DNA of 64,000 nt from Entamoeba invadens IP1. Taxonomy: Eukaryota > Evosea > Mastigamoebida > Endamoebidae. The position numbers were made by a program, and so were the translations under genes. Where the stretch lies: the NCBI RefSeq assembly GCF_000330505.1, contig NW_004440286.1, positions 392,449 to 456,448 on the forward strand. Direction: 5' to 3'. The notes beneath the pieces are model-generated. The model worked only from the letters and a program-made list of their open reading frames with translations. It was not told the DNA's origin and ran no database searches. Of the stretch, positions 1-9,872 are shown piece by piece; the first letter of the stretch is position 1, and each line of letters begins with the position of its first letter.

Positions 1-103
1 CAGCATAGTACCCTTCGAACGTGTCTTTATAATCATCTTCAACTGTAATGTCGTACTCTTGCAAAAACTTCTTATTTGTTGCTTTTGTAAATTCTGTTGC
101 CAT
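1..103 (-). CDS. 5' end of an unidentified gene, cut by the window edge
   Basis: The ATG lies at 103-101 and the frame stays open to the window edge, giving 34 codons that begin MATEFTKATNKKFLQEYD. The composition (many charged residues, normal codon use, higher G/C than the flank) looks coding, and the sequence upstream of the ATG drops at once to A/T-rich spacer, as at other starts here. The fragment is hydrophilic, with no signal peptide or membrane segment. I do not recognise the family, and too little is present to assign a role. Confidence 0.6.
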   Translation of the reverse strand, partial: MATEFTKATNKKFLQEYDITVEDDYKDTFEGYYA

Positions 104-634
104 TTTTTATGTTTTAAAGATATTAAAATGGTTTTTATAGAGTTTTTTAAATGTTTTTCATAATTGAATAGTGTTTTTATTAGTTTGTTTATTACAACGT
201 AATAACTTGGGTTGTGGCTTTTAAATAAGAAAATTATGAACGATTGTTTTGATTGGGCAATTAACTTCAAAAAAGTGGATGTTTGCATATTTTGCTCTTA
301 TACATTTTTTTGAGCAATAAAAAAGAAATTTCTTTTAAATAACATTGAACACTATATTGAACATCTCTCCAGTATTTGCTTTAAATTCGCCATATTAAAA
401 CCTTCCAACATCACAAATAAACGCTCTTTGTTTCAAAAAGTATTTGATTAAAAACAATTATTAATAATAATTATTCAATTTAATTTTTATTTATCATATT
501 GTACTATATTTATTAATAAATTTATATAATAATTGGTACAATTATATAATAGTACTATTATTAATAAAATAAATTACGACATAAGTTTTACATACTAAAC
601 CACTTTAAAAGATAAAAGAAGGTTTTTCATCACA
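104..634. other. A/T-rich divergent spacer
   Basis: This spacer separates two divergent genes, so it should hold both promoters. It is made of A/T tracts and repeated TTAATAATAA-like words around 455-570. No open frame, RNA gene or clear inverted repeat was seen. Just before the 635 start there is a run with AAAAGATAAAAG followed by a short leader, which fits the short 5' untranslated regions of Entamoeba. Confidence 0.5.
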
Positions 635-1957
635 ATGATCGCTGTTCTTCCACTTCTTTTCTATCTAACTTTCTCAACTCAAATTCTTTCAACAACAATT
701 GACACACCCGAGAACATAACACGCCTTCCCTATTTCAAATTATTTCGCATTGACACCACAATTCCAAAAACCCCAAACATCTGTGAAAATACTCATTTTT
801 CTCAACGAAGTGTTTACTTCTCTCTTCCACAAATGAATCAAAAATTGGTGGTGGGAACTTGTCGATCTGGTGTTGGAGAAACAAAAATAGAAATACTCAC
901 TCAGTTAACAAATTCAACTTTAAAACAGTGTCCATTAGTCCGGACTCAACTTTGTGGACTTCATGAAATTACTGAATTTGTTAAAACTGAAATAGAACAC
1001 ACTGTAATTAGGGTTTCATGTATTACAGATTTTTGTGAAGTTCAGCTGACTGTTGAATCCAAAGAGTCTTCACTGAATGAAATTTGTGAAAATCCGAGAG
1101 AAGTGACCAAGTCTGAGAAATTCGCTTTTGAAGTGACTCCGACGCAAAGTTACACGCAAAGTGGATGTGACGGGGAGGTGCACTTTACAAGAGGAAAGTG
1201 GCTACTTTTTACAAGAGAAGAACGGTTGTATCATGTTGAAGCTATATACAAAGATACTCGAAAACCAGCCCAATTAGCTTTAAAGAGTGGGTGTTCCAAT
1301 TTCTATTGCAATGCGTTATCTTATGGGAAAGTCGATGTTATTCCAAAGGAAGATACTTTAGTTTATATAGAAGGAGAAGAAAATAAAGCAATAGAAGTGA
1401 TTATAATACAACAGAGTGTTCATTTACATGACACTTGTCACACCGCACTTCCAATTCAAATTCCATTTTCTGGTGTTTTTTCAAACCATTTTCACGTCCA
1501 AGAAGTCGACAAATGTTCTCAAATTAAAAGCGAAAAGTTTTGGTTTACTTTTGTGGCCCACAAAACGATGAAGGTGAATGTCTCAACGTGTTTTGTCGAA
1601 AATGGAGTTGAAAACAACTTTGGAATTTTCAAGGGAACGTGTGACAAACCAACGTGCGTTTTGGAGAAAACGGCAAGTAAAAATTGTTTTGGAGGGTTTG
1701 CTACAAGTGTTGATGTTGTTGAAAACGAAAAGTATTACTTTTATGTTGCTAGTGCATTGCCTGAAGATACGGGATATTTTAAAATTTCTGTTGGAAGTTT
1801 AGGGAGTGATAATACTACTCTTTTGAATTTAAAAAATAATGAAAACAGTAACACTTACATTTTTGTAACAATATGTGTTTCTTTACTCATTGGATTGTGT
1901 TGTATTAATTGTCAAATCTTCACAAAGAAAAACGAAAATCGCCTCAAAGATGTTTGA
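635..1957 (+). CDS. type I membrane surface protein with three cysteine-paired beta-sandwich-like repeats
   Basis: This is a 440-residue protein. Residues 1-20 are a signal peptide (IAVLPLLFYLTF). A single membrane helix near 408-426 (IFVTICVSLLIGLCC) precedes a short basic tail ending KKNENRLKDV. The ectodomain seems to hold three copies of a module of about 110-130 residues, each opening with a C-E/H-x motif (NICENTHF, EICENPRE, TCHTALPI) and continuing with alternating beta strands and a few cysteines. The third copy, with FWFTFVAHKTMKVNVSTC and YYFYVASALPEDTGYFKISV, resembles pre-peptidase C-terminal/PPC-like beta sandwiches. Several N-glycosylation sequons occur. A plasma-membrane adhesion or receptor role is inferred only from topology. 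Codon use and the short leader support the ATG at 635. Confidence 0.8.
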   Translation: MIAVLPLLFYLTFSTQILSTTIDTPENITRLPYFKLFRIDTTIPKTPNICENTHFSQRSVYFSLPQMNQKLVVGTCRSGVGETKIEILTQLTNSTLKQCPLVRTQLCGLHEITEFVKTEIEHTVIRVSCITDFCEVQLTVESKESSLNEICENPREVTKSEKFAFEVTPTQSYTQSGCDGEVHFTRGKWLLFTREERLYHVEAIYKDTRKPAQLALKSGCSNFYCNALSYGKVDVIPKEDTLVYIEGEENKAIEVIIIQQSVHLHDTCHTALPIQIPFSGVFSNHFHVQEVDKCSQIKSEKFWFTFVAHKTMKVNVSTCFVENGVENNFGIFKGTCDKPTCVLEKTASKNCFGGFATSVDVVENEKYYFYVASALPEDTGYFKISVGSLGSDNTTLLNLKNNENSNTYIFVTICVSLLIGLCCINCQIFTKKNENRLKDV

Positions 1958-2419
1958 TAGCAAATAAAGTGATTGTTGAAGTAAAAAATCAATTTGTCGT
2001 ATATTCAAGTTTTATTCGATTGAATGATTTTTATTTGATGTTTGTGGTAAAATACATTAAATAATAATTAATTATATCAATCTTCAAACTACTAAAATAA
2101 CTTTGTTTTTAAATCAAAATATAATAAATGTGTTTTTTGAAATTCGTTTACACTTTTAGTTTTCTTAATTAAAAATTAATAAAAAATTCTCATATAAAAA
2201 ATAATTACCAAAATATGTGTTTCAAAAAAAGTTCAACCGTATTTTTAATTAAATTTAATATTAATTTAACTATTATTTAATTAAACAATTAATTCGCCAC
2301 TTTTTTCAATAACTTCAAGTATTCCAAGCCAGAACAGCATCAAAACCATAGTAATAACAAAATATATTATAATATATTATACCTTCACATTATTTTTAAC
2401 CCAACTTTTTTCAACAAAA
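1958..2419. other. A/T-rich spacer
   Basis: Nothing gene-like is visible. The stretch is A/T-rich with TTAATTAAATTTAATATTAATT-type runs around 2245-2290 and an imperfect ATATATTATAATATATTATA run near 2362-2381. It holds the 3' end of the surface-protein gene and the likely promoter of the uncertain gene that follows. Confidence 0.4.
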
Positions 2420-3009
2420 TGGTCGACAAAATTCATTCAAAAAAGGTTGTGTTTTTACTTTCAAAAAAAATAATTTGAACCTCAAAAATCAATTTACCAC
2501 TTTCGCTCTGATTTTTATTTCCTATTAAAACGTATCGTTTTCTTTCATCTGCAAATGCAAACCATCCAGTGTTGTGATCTTAAAGACTGTAAAGACAATT
2601 TGACTCACGTTGACAATGATTCCATATGTGACAAGAGTCACCCCTACATCGATTTCTCCTGCAAATTGCGTATGCGTGATCAAGACGTTTTCGCCTTCAT
2701 ACCTTTCCACATTACTTCCTCAACACGTCGCACCGTTGATAGAGTGCTCATCATACCAAAAATCAACACATTTTTCTNNNNNNNNNNNNNNNNNNNNNNN
2801 NNNNNNNNNNNNNNNNNNNNNNNNNNNNNNNNNNNNNNNNNNNNNNNNNNNNNNNNNNNNNNNNNNNNNNNNNNNNNTTCCAACATTACTTCCTCAAACA
2901 CGTCGCAACCGTTGATAAGAGTGCTCCAATCATACCAAAAAATCCAAACACCATTTTTTCTCAACAACGCCAAAAGTTGATGTATGAGATTTCTACTAGA
3001 ACAGAATAA
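2420..3009 (+). CDS. uncertain small gene interrupted by a scaffold gap and a degraded read end
   Basis: A short first exon may start at ATG 2420 (MVDKIHSKK) and end at a GTTGTG donor. Coding-like sequence resumes near 2570. To the right of the N run, the frame beginning FQHYFLKHVATVDK at 2878 stays open for 43 codons and ends at TAA 3007-3009, so this side reads as a true C-terminus. To the left of the gap the same DNA is present with many single-base deletions, which scrambles the frame, so no reliable full-length product can be given. Upstream residues in one frame include a cysteine-rich stretch (CCDLKDC). The exon structure is speculative and I do not recognise the protein. Confidence 0.35.
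2705..2961. repeat. duplicated gap flanks (probable assembly artefact) around 100 N
   Basis: Bases 2705-2777 left of the N run and 2878-2961 right of it are the same sequence. The left copy lacks single bases about every ten nucleotides, nearly all in runs such as CAA/CA, CAAA/CAA, TCC/TC and six A/five A. That is the signature of a poor read end, not of two genomic copies. The right copy keeps an open frame. The 100-N gap at 2778-2877 is therefore probably spurious, and the two contigs overlap here. Confidence 0.75.
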
Positions 3010-3214
3010 TTCATTTTTATTTATTTATTATAAATATTTTTAAACTTACATCTTACACCTTATATATTTTATATTATATTATATCGTTGATGTCTTCTTT
3101 GATACACTATAACTCACACTTCCTAATAAAAGTCCTCCAAAAATTACTACCTCTATAATCTATTAACTTTTTACTATCATATTCTAGTAAAAATTAAATT
3201 CATAAAGTCTTAAT

Positions 3215-4340
3215 TTATTGAGATGTCACAACGCTCCCCTCTGGGGTTTGTTCTACGACCACACTCTTCGGGTTCACTTCCACTTCATATCCGTTGAACT
3301 TGACTACAATGAGTGTCATATTATCAAACCCTGGTTTACTATAGGGTTCCTTACTCAGACAGTCGTCCGCTATTTTCTCACAGACTTGTTTCAATGGAAG
3401 TCCCGTCTTGAGGTACTCGACAACCTTTTCAACACATTGCTCACTTGTTAATACATCCCAAATACCATCACAAGCAAGTATAAGTAATTGTTCGGTACCA
3501 TCAAGAGGCTCCTCAGTCACATCCGGATAACATGAAATGATCTGTTTAGCTGGCCCGAGCTCGGGCTGCCTTTTGTACATTAAATCACCGATTGTTCGCG
3601 TCAAATTCAAATTTCCATTGACACGCCCCCCATCTATTGTCCCACCGGCTTGTGTTATACGATCGATCTCACTTTGAAGAGTCGGTTTGTGATCGACACT
3701 CATCCCCTTCACTTTGTTCCCTTTGAATAACACACACCGACTGTCGCCAGCATTCCCACAATATATCTTGTTATCTATGATCAACGCAACTACAGCGGTG
3801 CATCCCATCCCATCGGCCACTAACTCCCCAAACATCCCTTCATAGATGTTTGATCCCCCAGAACCAAGGCCTTTAATAAACTTGATGTCAACTTTTGTGT
3901 TCAATATCTGTAAAGTTTAACAAGGAAAACAAACAGTGTTAACATCTTTTGTTCTCATTAAGTCATCAATGACGATGTTGGTATCTATCAACGCCTTTTT
4001 ATAGTCACCCGCTTTAAACGCAGGAGACTTAAGTAACACATCAACATACACTTTCTCACAGTAATCAGCTACTTGATCACCTCCATGGCCATCAAACACC
4101 CCAAAAAATGACGCTTTTTTGCCGCCTTCAACTTGAAAGTCAAGCTGCACGATGTGAGAGTCCTCCATTGTTCTTCGCCACCTTTGTGTCACGTTGTATT
4201 TCAAATGGAAAACACTTTAAAAATAAATAACAGTAAAGGATCACAAACCCCTGCATTGATGTGTACCCACACTTCAGTGACTCGCCGTCGACTTGCCCCG
4301 ACGCTTGGTCTGTAATTGGTGCCGAAAGAATTGACCCCAT
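3215..4340 (-). CDS. PP2C-type (PPM) serine/threonine protein phosphatase, three exons
   Basis: This is a metal-dependent protein phosphatase that removes phosphate from Ser/Thr. Exon 1 is 4340-4249, exon 2 is 4181-3935 and exon 3 is 3907-3215, giving about 343 residues. Splicing out 4248-4182 (GTTTGT to AAAG, 67 nt) restores the family signature SMQG-WRRTMEDSH. Family motifs are all present: VFDGHGG, the GNAGDSR metal/phosphate region, LTRTIGD, LACDGIWD and FDNMT. The start MGSILS is a plausible N-myristoylation signal, as in many PP2Cs. The second intron is ambiguous: either 27 nt ending CAG, or 54 nt ending AAG at the next in-frame acceptor. Both skip an in-frame TAA. Its substrate is unknown. 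Confidence 0.93.
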
Positions 4341-4941
4341 TTCTTCTTTTCGAGTTGGTCTTTTTTTCCTCTAACCTTCATTTATTAGTTCAAAATGAAG
4401 TTATGGGAAACAAGGTCTTTGTTTTCTCTTAGCCATTACTAGTTAGTAATTTAATGAATTAATATAATTTAATAACTCTTTGTGGTAAAGAAAAGAAGTT
4501 GAAAGTCAATAAAGGAACCATTGCTAATGAGGCAATATCTCTATTTCTTAATTCAATCAACAGAAAAAGTACTTTTGATTCTCTGGAAGTGTTAAAAAAG
4601 ACTGATGAAAAAAAAAATGAAGAAAATATTTTTTTTGGTAAAGAAATAATTAAAAATGAAAATTAAACTGCACTTTTTAGTTGTTCATTTGTGTGAATTG
4701 GTTTCTTTTTTTTATCTCATTTTTATTATATCAAATAATAAATTTATTAGTTAATTTGTTTATATAAGTAATAAAGTAAACATCATCTGACTTGGTCGTC
4801 AAAAGATTGAAAAAACTAACTTATAAAACTATTTAATACAAGGAGGTTTATTATCTTAAAAAATGTTACAAATAGTTGAACGATTTATAGTTTTTATATT
4901 TTGCTTTATAATATAAAAACAATTAATAACAAGCACTTAAA

Positions 4942-4962
4942 ACCCGATAATAATTATCGGGT
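4942..4962. repeat. perfect short hairpin
   Basis: ACCCGATAA at 4942-4950 pairs perfectly with TTATCGGGT at 4954-4962 across a three-base loop. Its G/C-containing stem stands out in an otherwise A/T-only region. No neighbouring gene end explains it as a transcript terminator. The function is unknown. Confidence 0.5.
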
Positions 4963-6053
4963 CAACAACATCATTTTAGTCCAAATATTAATTCATAACT
5001 TTGTTATTTGTATCAATAAAAATGCTTTTTCGTCGCATTCCTCTTTTTGATTTTTTTCATTTTATTAAAAAAAGAATCAACTTTTATTATTTTTAAATTA
5101 TAATTATAATAACAGTTTTCACTTTAAATACAAGGTGATAAAATATGTTTTAAATAGTACATAATAATATAGAGACACTCATCATAATGAATAAAAATTA
5201 TATGTATTTAAAAAGTTGTTTACATGACACATGAATTAAACATTTAACACTTTTTTGTTGTTCTGGTGTTTATTTACACAACTTTATTACTGGTCAATAT
5301 TAAAAATTGACTATAATTTGATATAAAGTTGTTATTGTCTTGATGTACATGTTACAATCTATCGCCGATACGTGTTGTTAATCCATTTTTAAATATTTTT
5401 TTTTATAAAATGCTTGTAACTTACATTACATATACACATCAACTTATTTTAAACATTCATTCTAATTTACATAATGTGTGTTTTTTGTACAAAATCATTT
5501 ATCATATATTGTTTGGTTCGTTAAACCAAACACAATTTATTTGTATTATAGACTCGGTATCTTAGTCTGCACGCAGAAATAACATTCAACAACTTCTTTA
5601 TATCTTTGGTGTTGTCTTTCTAAAATTTTTGTGTTTGTTCTACAATTGTTTTTGTTTATTATCGATTTGATATACTGTCTAACATATTTTATTAATTATT
5701 TATCAAGACCTCTATTATTTTCAACTGTTAATGTTTTTATGTTTTTATCACACCTTATCGAAATATGATACATATGTTAAACGTATAACACATTAAAGTA
5801 TATAAAAATTTTCATTATAATACCATTACTTCTAATACCTTTTTATTTCTTATTAGTATTTTAAATCTCATTTAAATAACAAATACTTTTTTCTAATTTT
5901 TAACTATTTTATTATTTAACCTCTTTTTTTAATTTCAAAAACGTGTTTGTCTGTCTGTTTATACAATTACTATTTAAAACAATAATTAGTTCATCAAACA
6001 AAAGATAATTTATTTAAAATTTTATCTTTTCTTAAGGAACTAAACTTGAATAA

Positions 6054-6083
6054 AACGATAGTTAGTAAAAATTAACTATCGTT
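6054..6083. repeat. 11-bp perfect stem-loop
   Basis: AACGATAGTTA at 6054-6064 is followed, after an eight-base loop, by its exact reverse complement at 6073-6083. It lies about 220 bp outside the left end of the Tigger-like transposon and does not match that element's terminal repeats. No function can be assigned. Confidence 0.55.
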
Positions 6084-6302
6084 CGTATTGAAAAATCAAC
6101 ACAATTTATTATTAAGATTAGTAAAAACAATTATATTTATAGTATATTGCTTATTAATAAAATACTATTAAGAAGCGCAAGAATAACGTACAACTGAAAT
6201 AAATAAATAAATAAATAAATATATGCGTTAGACAAACATATATATGTAGATAGATGTAGATCATAAATGAAATTAAATAAAACAATATCTGTTTGTAAAG
6301 TA

Positions 6303-8163
6303 CAGTCAAACCTCTCAATTTTGACATTTTTAGAAATTGAAAACCTTTTGATTTTGACATTTCAAGATAACAGAACAACAAGAAAAAACGCAAAAAAGAT
6401 TTTTAAAAACTTTAAACTTGATAAACAAACACATGAAAAGAATTAAAGATCACAAACCAGTTAAAAGAAAACTCACTTCTTTAACTGTAGATGAAAAAGC
6501 TGATATTATTAAAAAGAAACTAGTTTTGACTGATGAACGTGTTGCAGAATGGGCATACAGTACATACAGCTTATCCGAAAAACCTTCTCGGAGTTGGATC
6601 ACCGGGCTTTCAATTGACAAACCACTTGTTGACAAAAGATTGCTAAGTAAAGTTAAATACCCATCTTTTGAACAAAATCTGATGCTTGCCATAAACATGC
6701 TATTGGAAAATAACACACCGATACATGACGATGTTATTATATACTTGGCCAACAGAACAAAGCTTAATATGAGTCAAGACAGTTATTTGATCAATCTTAC
6801 TTTATCAAACGGGTGGTTAGATTCTTTCAAAAAACGACACTCTCTCAGTATACACAAGCAGTATGGAGAAGTTCCTGTTGTTGACTTATCAATATGTCGT
6901 GATTATATCGAAATAATTCGATTTATTGTAAAACACTTCCTTGATACTTATGGCCAAGAATCAATCTTCAATGGAGATGAAACTGGTCTTAACATACACT
7001 TTCTCGAACCATCATCGTTGAACATCAAAGAAGGAAAGGAAATTGGAATCGAGTGTGATAAAATACGGTTTACTGTATTTCTTGTTACAGATGTTACTGG
7101 TAAAAACCGAAGAAACCCAGTGGTAATTGGCAAGTCAGTAAAACCAAGAGGAATGACAAAGCAGATAGAACAGAAAAACCACATCATTTATTTGGATCAA
7201 CAAAATGCTTGGATGAGCACTGTAATTTTTCAAAGATACATACTGGATTGGGATGCCGAAATAACCAACTCTCCAAATCCACACGAAATTATGTTCATCA
7301 TTGACAACTGTTCAACACACAATTTGTTTATAAAAGTCGACACTGAAATCAAAGTTATGAAACTTAACTATATATTCGTGATCTTTCTTCCGCCTAACGT
7401 AACTTCGGTTTATCAGCCTCTCGACATGGGTATCATATACACTTTCAAGAAAATTTACCGGAAGCTATTTCTGCTCAACTTGGTCAATGTCGTTGAACAC
7501 AATGTTAAAAATGTCACTTCTGATTCAAAGAAAGAAATCAAAAAAGCTAAGAAGCTAAGAAGCTTCCTTTTGTAGAGTGTTTGCCTTTTATTGACAGAGC
7601 TTGGTTGAGTGTAGAAAACAAAACAGTAACCAAATGTTGGTATAAAACCACACTGTTGGGAGAACCTCGAGAAAGTTACATTGATGAAAACAACGAAAAC
7701 GACATTGAAATACAAAGTTCGATTGAAAAGCTAAGTAAAAGTGGTGTTGTAATCGAGAAAAGTTCAGATGAAGAATTTGTAGATAGAATGGATGAAAAGA
7801 TACCACCTTTTATAACAAACAATGAACTTGAAATATTGGAATTTTCGAAAGAGACAACACCATTGGGAAATGTAACTACATTTGAAGATGAATTGTATAC
7901 AGATGCCGATTCGTTATTGAAAAGAGTTATGGATTCAGAAATGCCAGAAAAAGAGAAAATAACAATTCTTAATTTTATATCAAAAGTGTTTAAAACTGCT
8001 TCTGAATACGTTTAAATGGGTTTTACCATAATTTAGTTTTTGCCTTGTTTTATCTTTGCGACTTATTACTGGACCTTTGAATTTTGACAATAGTATTTTT
8101 TATTAATAATAAATAATTAAAAATGTCAGAATCAAAAGGTGTTAGAATTGAAAGGTTTGACTG
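6303..8163 (+). mobile_element. complete Tigger/pogo-like (Tc1/mariner superfamily) DNA transposon with TIRs and TA target duplication
   Basis: The element spans 1861 bp. It begins CAGTCAAACCTCTCAATTTT and ends with the inverted counterpart AGAATTGAAAGGTTTGACTG, so the terminal inverted repeats match over about 25 bp with a few mismatches. It is flanked on both sides by TA (6301-6302 and 8164-8165), the target-site duplication of this superfamily. A second copy of the GATTTTGACATTT word sits just inside the left TIR, giving subterminal repeats that could bind transposase. It encodes one transposase frame, now broken (see next entry). Base composition is slightly less A/T-rich than the spacers. 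Confidence 0.92.
6433..8015 (+). pseudogene. DDE transposase of the Tigger/pogo element, frameshifted by an 8-bp tandem duplication
   Basis: The first ATG is 6433 (MKRIKDHK). The N-terminal half is helical like a CENP-B/pogo DNA-binding region. The DDE_1 catalytic core follows, with the three acidic residues in FNGDETG, IIDNCSTHN and QPLDMGI (about residues 182, 291 and 331), so the catalytic triad is intact. The frame stops at 7573-7575, and the C-terminal part continues in another frame to 8015 (AWLSVENKTVTKCW, typical of the end of this domain). The unit AAGAAGCT is present twice in tandem at 7549-7556 and 7557-7564. A single copy would keep the two parts in one frame, so this duplication is a sufficient explanation of the break. 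Confidence 0.9.
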
Positions 8164-8210
8164 TATTTAAAATGCATAATTTCGAATGTTTTGAATTCCT
8201 CACATTTCAA

Positions 8211-8253
8211 TGTTTTCTTTGTTTCGCTCAATTAAAATTGAGCAAAGAAAACA
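8211..8253. repeat. inverted repeat upstream of the 8330 gene
   Basis: TGTTTTCTTTG (8211-8221) is the exact reverse complement of CAAAGAAAACA (8243-8253). Nested inside, GCTCAAT (8226-8232) pairs with ATTGAGC (8237-8243). The structure lies about 75 bp before the ATG at 8330 and could act as a promoter palindrome or be a relic of a small foldback element. I see no TA flanks that would prove transposition. Confidence 0.55.
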
Positions 8254-8295
8254 CATTTTAAAAGAAGAGAAACATCACGAGTGTTGAACGACTTG

Positions 8296-8305
8296 GTATA
8301 TAAAG
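8296..8305 (+). promoter_or_regulatory. TATA-like core promoter element
   Basis: GTATATAAAG lies 25 bases before the ATG at 8330. It is close to the Entamoeba TATA-like element GTATTTAAAG, and a GAAC core (8286-8289, TTGAACGA) stands just upstream, as in the three-part Entamoeba core promoter. Confidence 0.5.
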
Positions 8306-8329
8306 AAATGAGACTTGATAATATCACAA

Positions 8330-8557
8330 ATGTTCACTGGATTCGGAAATGCAACTGGCGCCAATCAAGACCCATGCTTCAGAGATATGACCCAAACACA
8401 AGACCAAATGATGAACATCTGTGCTCAAGGCGCAGCAGCTGAACAGGCGGGAGACAAAGAAGCACAAGACAGAGCAGCGGCGCAGGCAATGGGATGTATG
8501 CTTGGTGGGCAATTCAGGATGATGCACGACGCACAGCAAGCACATGAGAACTTTTAA
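8330..8557 (+). CDS. small alanine/glutamine-rich hypothetical protein
   Basis: The protein has 75 residues starting MFTGFGNATGANQDPC. The composition is distinctive: repeated Ala, Gln, Met and acidic residues, with three cysteines (DPCFRD, NICAQG, MGCMLGG). No signal peptide or membrane segment is visible, and most of it should be helical. Codon use has a much higher G/C third position than the spacers, as in highly expressed Entamoeba genes, and a good TATA-like element sits just upstream. I chose ATG 8330 over an upstream non-ATG start because Entamoeba leaders are very short. The CxxD/helical pattern is reminiscent of twin-Cys small proteins, but I do not recognise the family. Confidence 0.75.
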   Translation: MFTGFGNATGANQDPCFRDMTQTQDQMMNICAQGAAAEQAGDKEAQDRAAAQAMGCMLGGQFRMMHDAQQAHENF

Positions 8558-8646
8558 CCATTTTCTTACTTCTTTTCTTTGAAATGTTCAAATGGATTTT
8601 TTAATACAATTTCATAGAAAATAAACAAAAAACACTGATACCTTTT

Positions 8647-9872
8647 TTAATTTTTGAGAGCTGTAGCAAAGTCGACACCCCACTGGAAGCACGTCTTGAG
8701 TTCGTCGCCGTTTGGTTGGAATCTGATGCAAAGTGGCTTGACTGGCTGTTTGCATTTGAGTTGGTCGATTCTGACTGCAAGATTCTTGACACCTTCACCA
8801 CTCCATCCGTGTGAACCAAAGCATGAGATGTATCTGTCACAGTGGATGACTGGGTTCAAGTTGCATGCGATGATCATCATTGGTGGAATTGCGTCAGCAA
8901 CGAGTGTTGGAGTGCCAAGCAGCAATCCCTTTGCGTCGCCAAAGTCCTTCAAGACGGCATCGACTGATGATCTGACAATGTCGTGGATGGAGACCTCGAC
9001 ACCAACAGACTTGACGCCTTCTGCTATCTTTTCTGCCATGTGTTTTGTGTATCCATAAGCACTGCCATAAGCAATCACAACTTTGTTCTTGAGGACTTGG
9101 GGTTGTGCCCATTGTCTGTATCTCTCGATGTTCTCTTTGATGTTTGTTCTCAGAACTGGGCCATGGCTGCAGCAGACTGCCTTGAGTTCCTCGACTGGGA
9201 ATCCCATCTGTGTCTCTATCAAGTTGATTCCTTTCAAGACGTATGGCTTGAATGGACCAAAGATGCAGTCGAAGTAATGCTTGTACGCCTCATCCATATC
9301 AGCAATTCTGTCCATCATCTTGTCGTTGAAGACACGGTCATCAGCACAATGCCCACCAAAGACATCGCATGTGACCAACACTTTGAGCTCTTCGATGACA
9401 GTCATCATTGTGTCTGGCCAGTGCAAGAATGGCTGGATGATGAACTTAAGGTGGATGTCTCCCAAGTCGAGTGTCTTTATCTTTGGTGCAGAGAGCGTCT
9501 TTGTGTCTTCCTTGATGTGTCCAATGTACTTCACATTATTCAAAGCAGCTGGTGTTGCAATGACAGTGGCTTCGGGATACTTTGCAAGAATGTGGACAAG
9601 TGACCCCGAGTGATCTGGTTCGGTGTGGTTGAGGACAATATAGTCGATCTTCCCTTCTTTGCCAATGACATGCTCTATTCGCTCAAGGCACTCCGCAGCA
9701 AAGTTCTCTTGCAAGTCTCGAAGAGGACGTTACCCTTTGCAGTCTGCAAGAGGAATGAGTTGTATGATGTGCCAAATGGTGTTGTCATGATGATATCAAA
9801 GGCTCTGAGGTCATAATCCATAACACCAACCCAGTGCAGCTTTGGAACTACTTCAAGTGGGAGGAATGGCAT
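8647..9872 (-). CDS. flavodiiron protein (A-type flavoprotein), with a one-base frameshift near 9717
   Basis: This is an oxygen (or nitric oxide) reductase of anaerobes: a diiron beta-lactamase-like domain followed by a flavodoxin domain that binds FMN. It protects microaerophilic parasites from O2. Diiron ligands are visible in HTEPDHSG, FLHWPD, TCDVFGGH and CCSHGP. The FMN phosphate loop is YGSAYGYTKH. The N-terminus MPFLPLEVVPK (ATG 9872-9870) fits the family start, and the length, about 408 residues, is normal. Around 9715-9720 one base appears to be missing (FETCK in one frame, ENFAAECLERIE in the next). This is either a sequencing error or a recently inactivated copy, since every other residue is well conserved. 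The family in Entamoeba is usually attributed to lateral transfer from prokaryotes. Confidence 0.9.

Larger units (their letters stand above)
4341..6300. other. 2-kb gene-poor A/T-rich region
   Basis: No convincing gene is seen. One frame (4463-4666, plus strand, 67 codons, no ATG) reads like protein (LNSINRKSTFDSLEVLKK) and could be a worn gene relic or an exon of something unrecognised. There are several small hairpins (see separate entries). An AAAT tetranucleotide run lies at about 6197-6220 near the transposon edge. The rest is simple A/T sequence. Confidence 0.45.

Noticed and set aside
2555..2980. Open frames reading straight through the first N gap
   Set aside because: The N run and a degraded duplicate of the same DNA make the apparent 141- and 101-residue proteins meaningless.
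8983..9603. 206-codon plus-strand frame within the flavodiiron gene
   Set aside because: Antisense shadow. The minus strand has all diiron and FMN ligands of the family.
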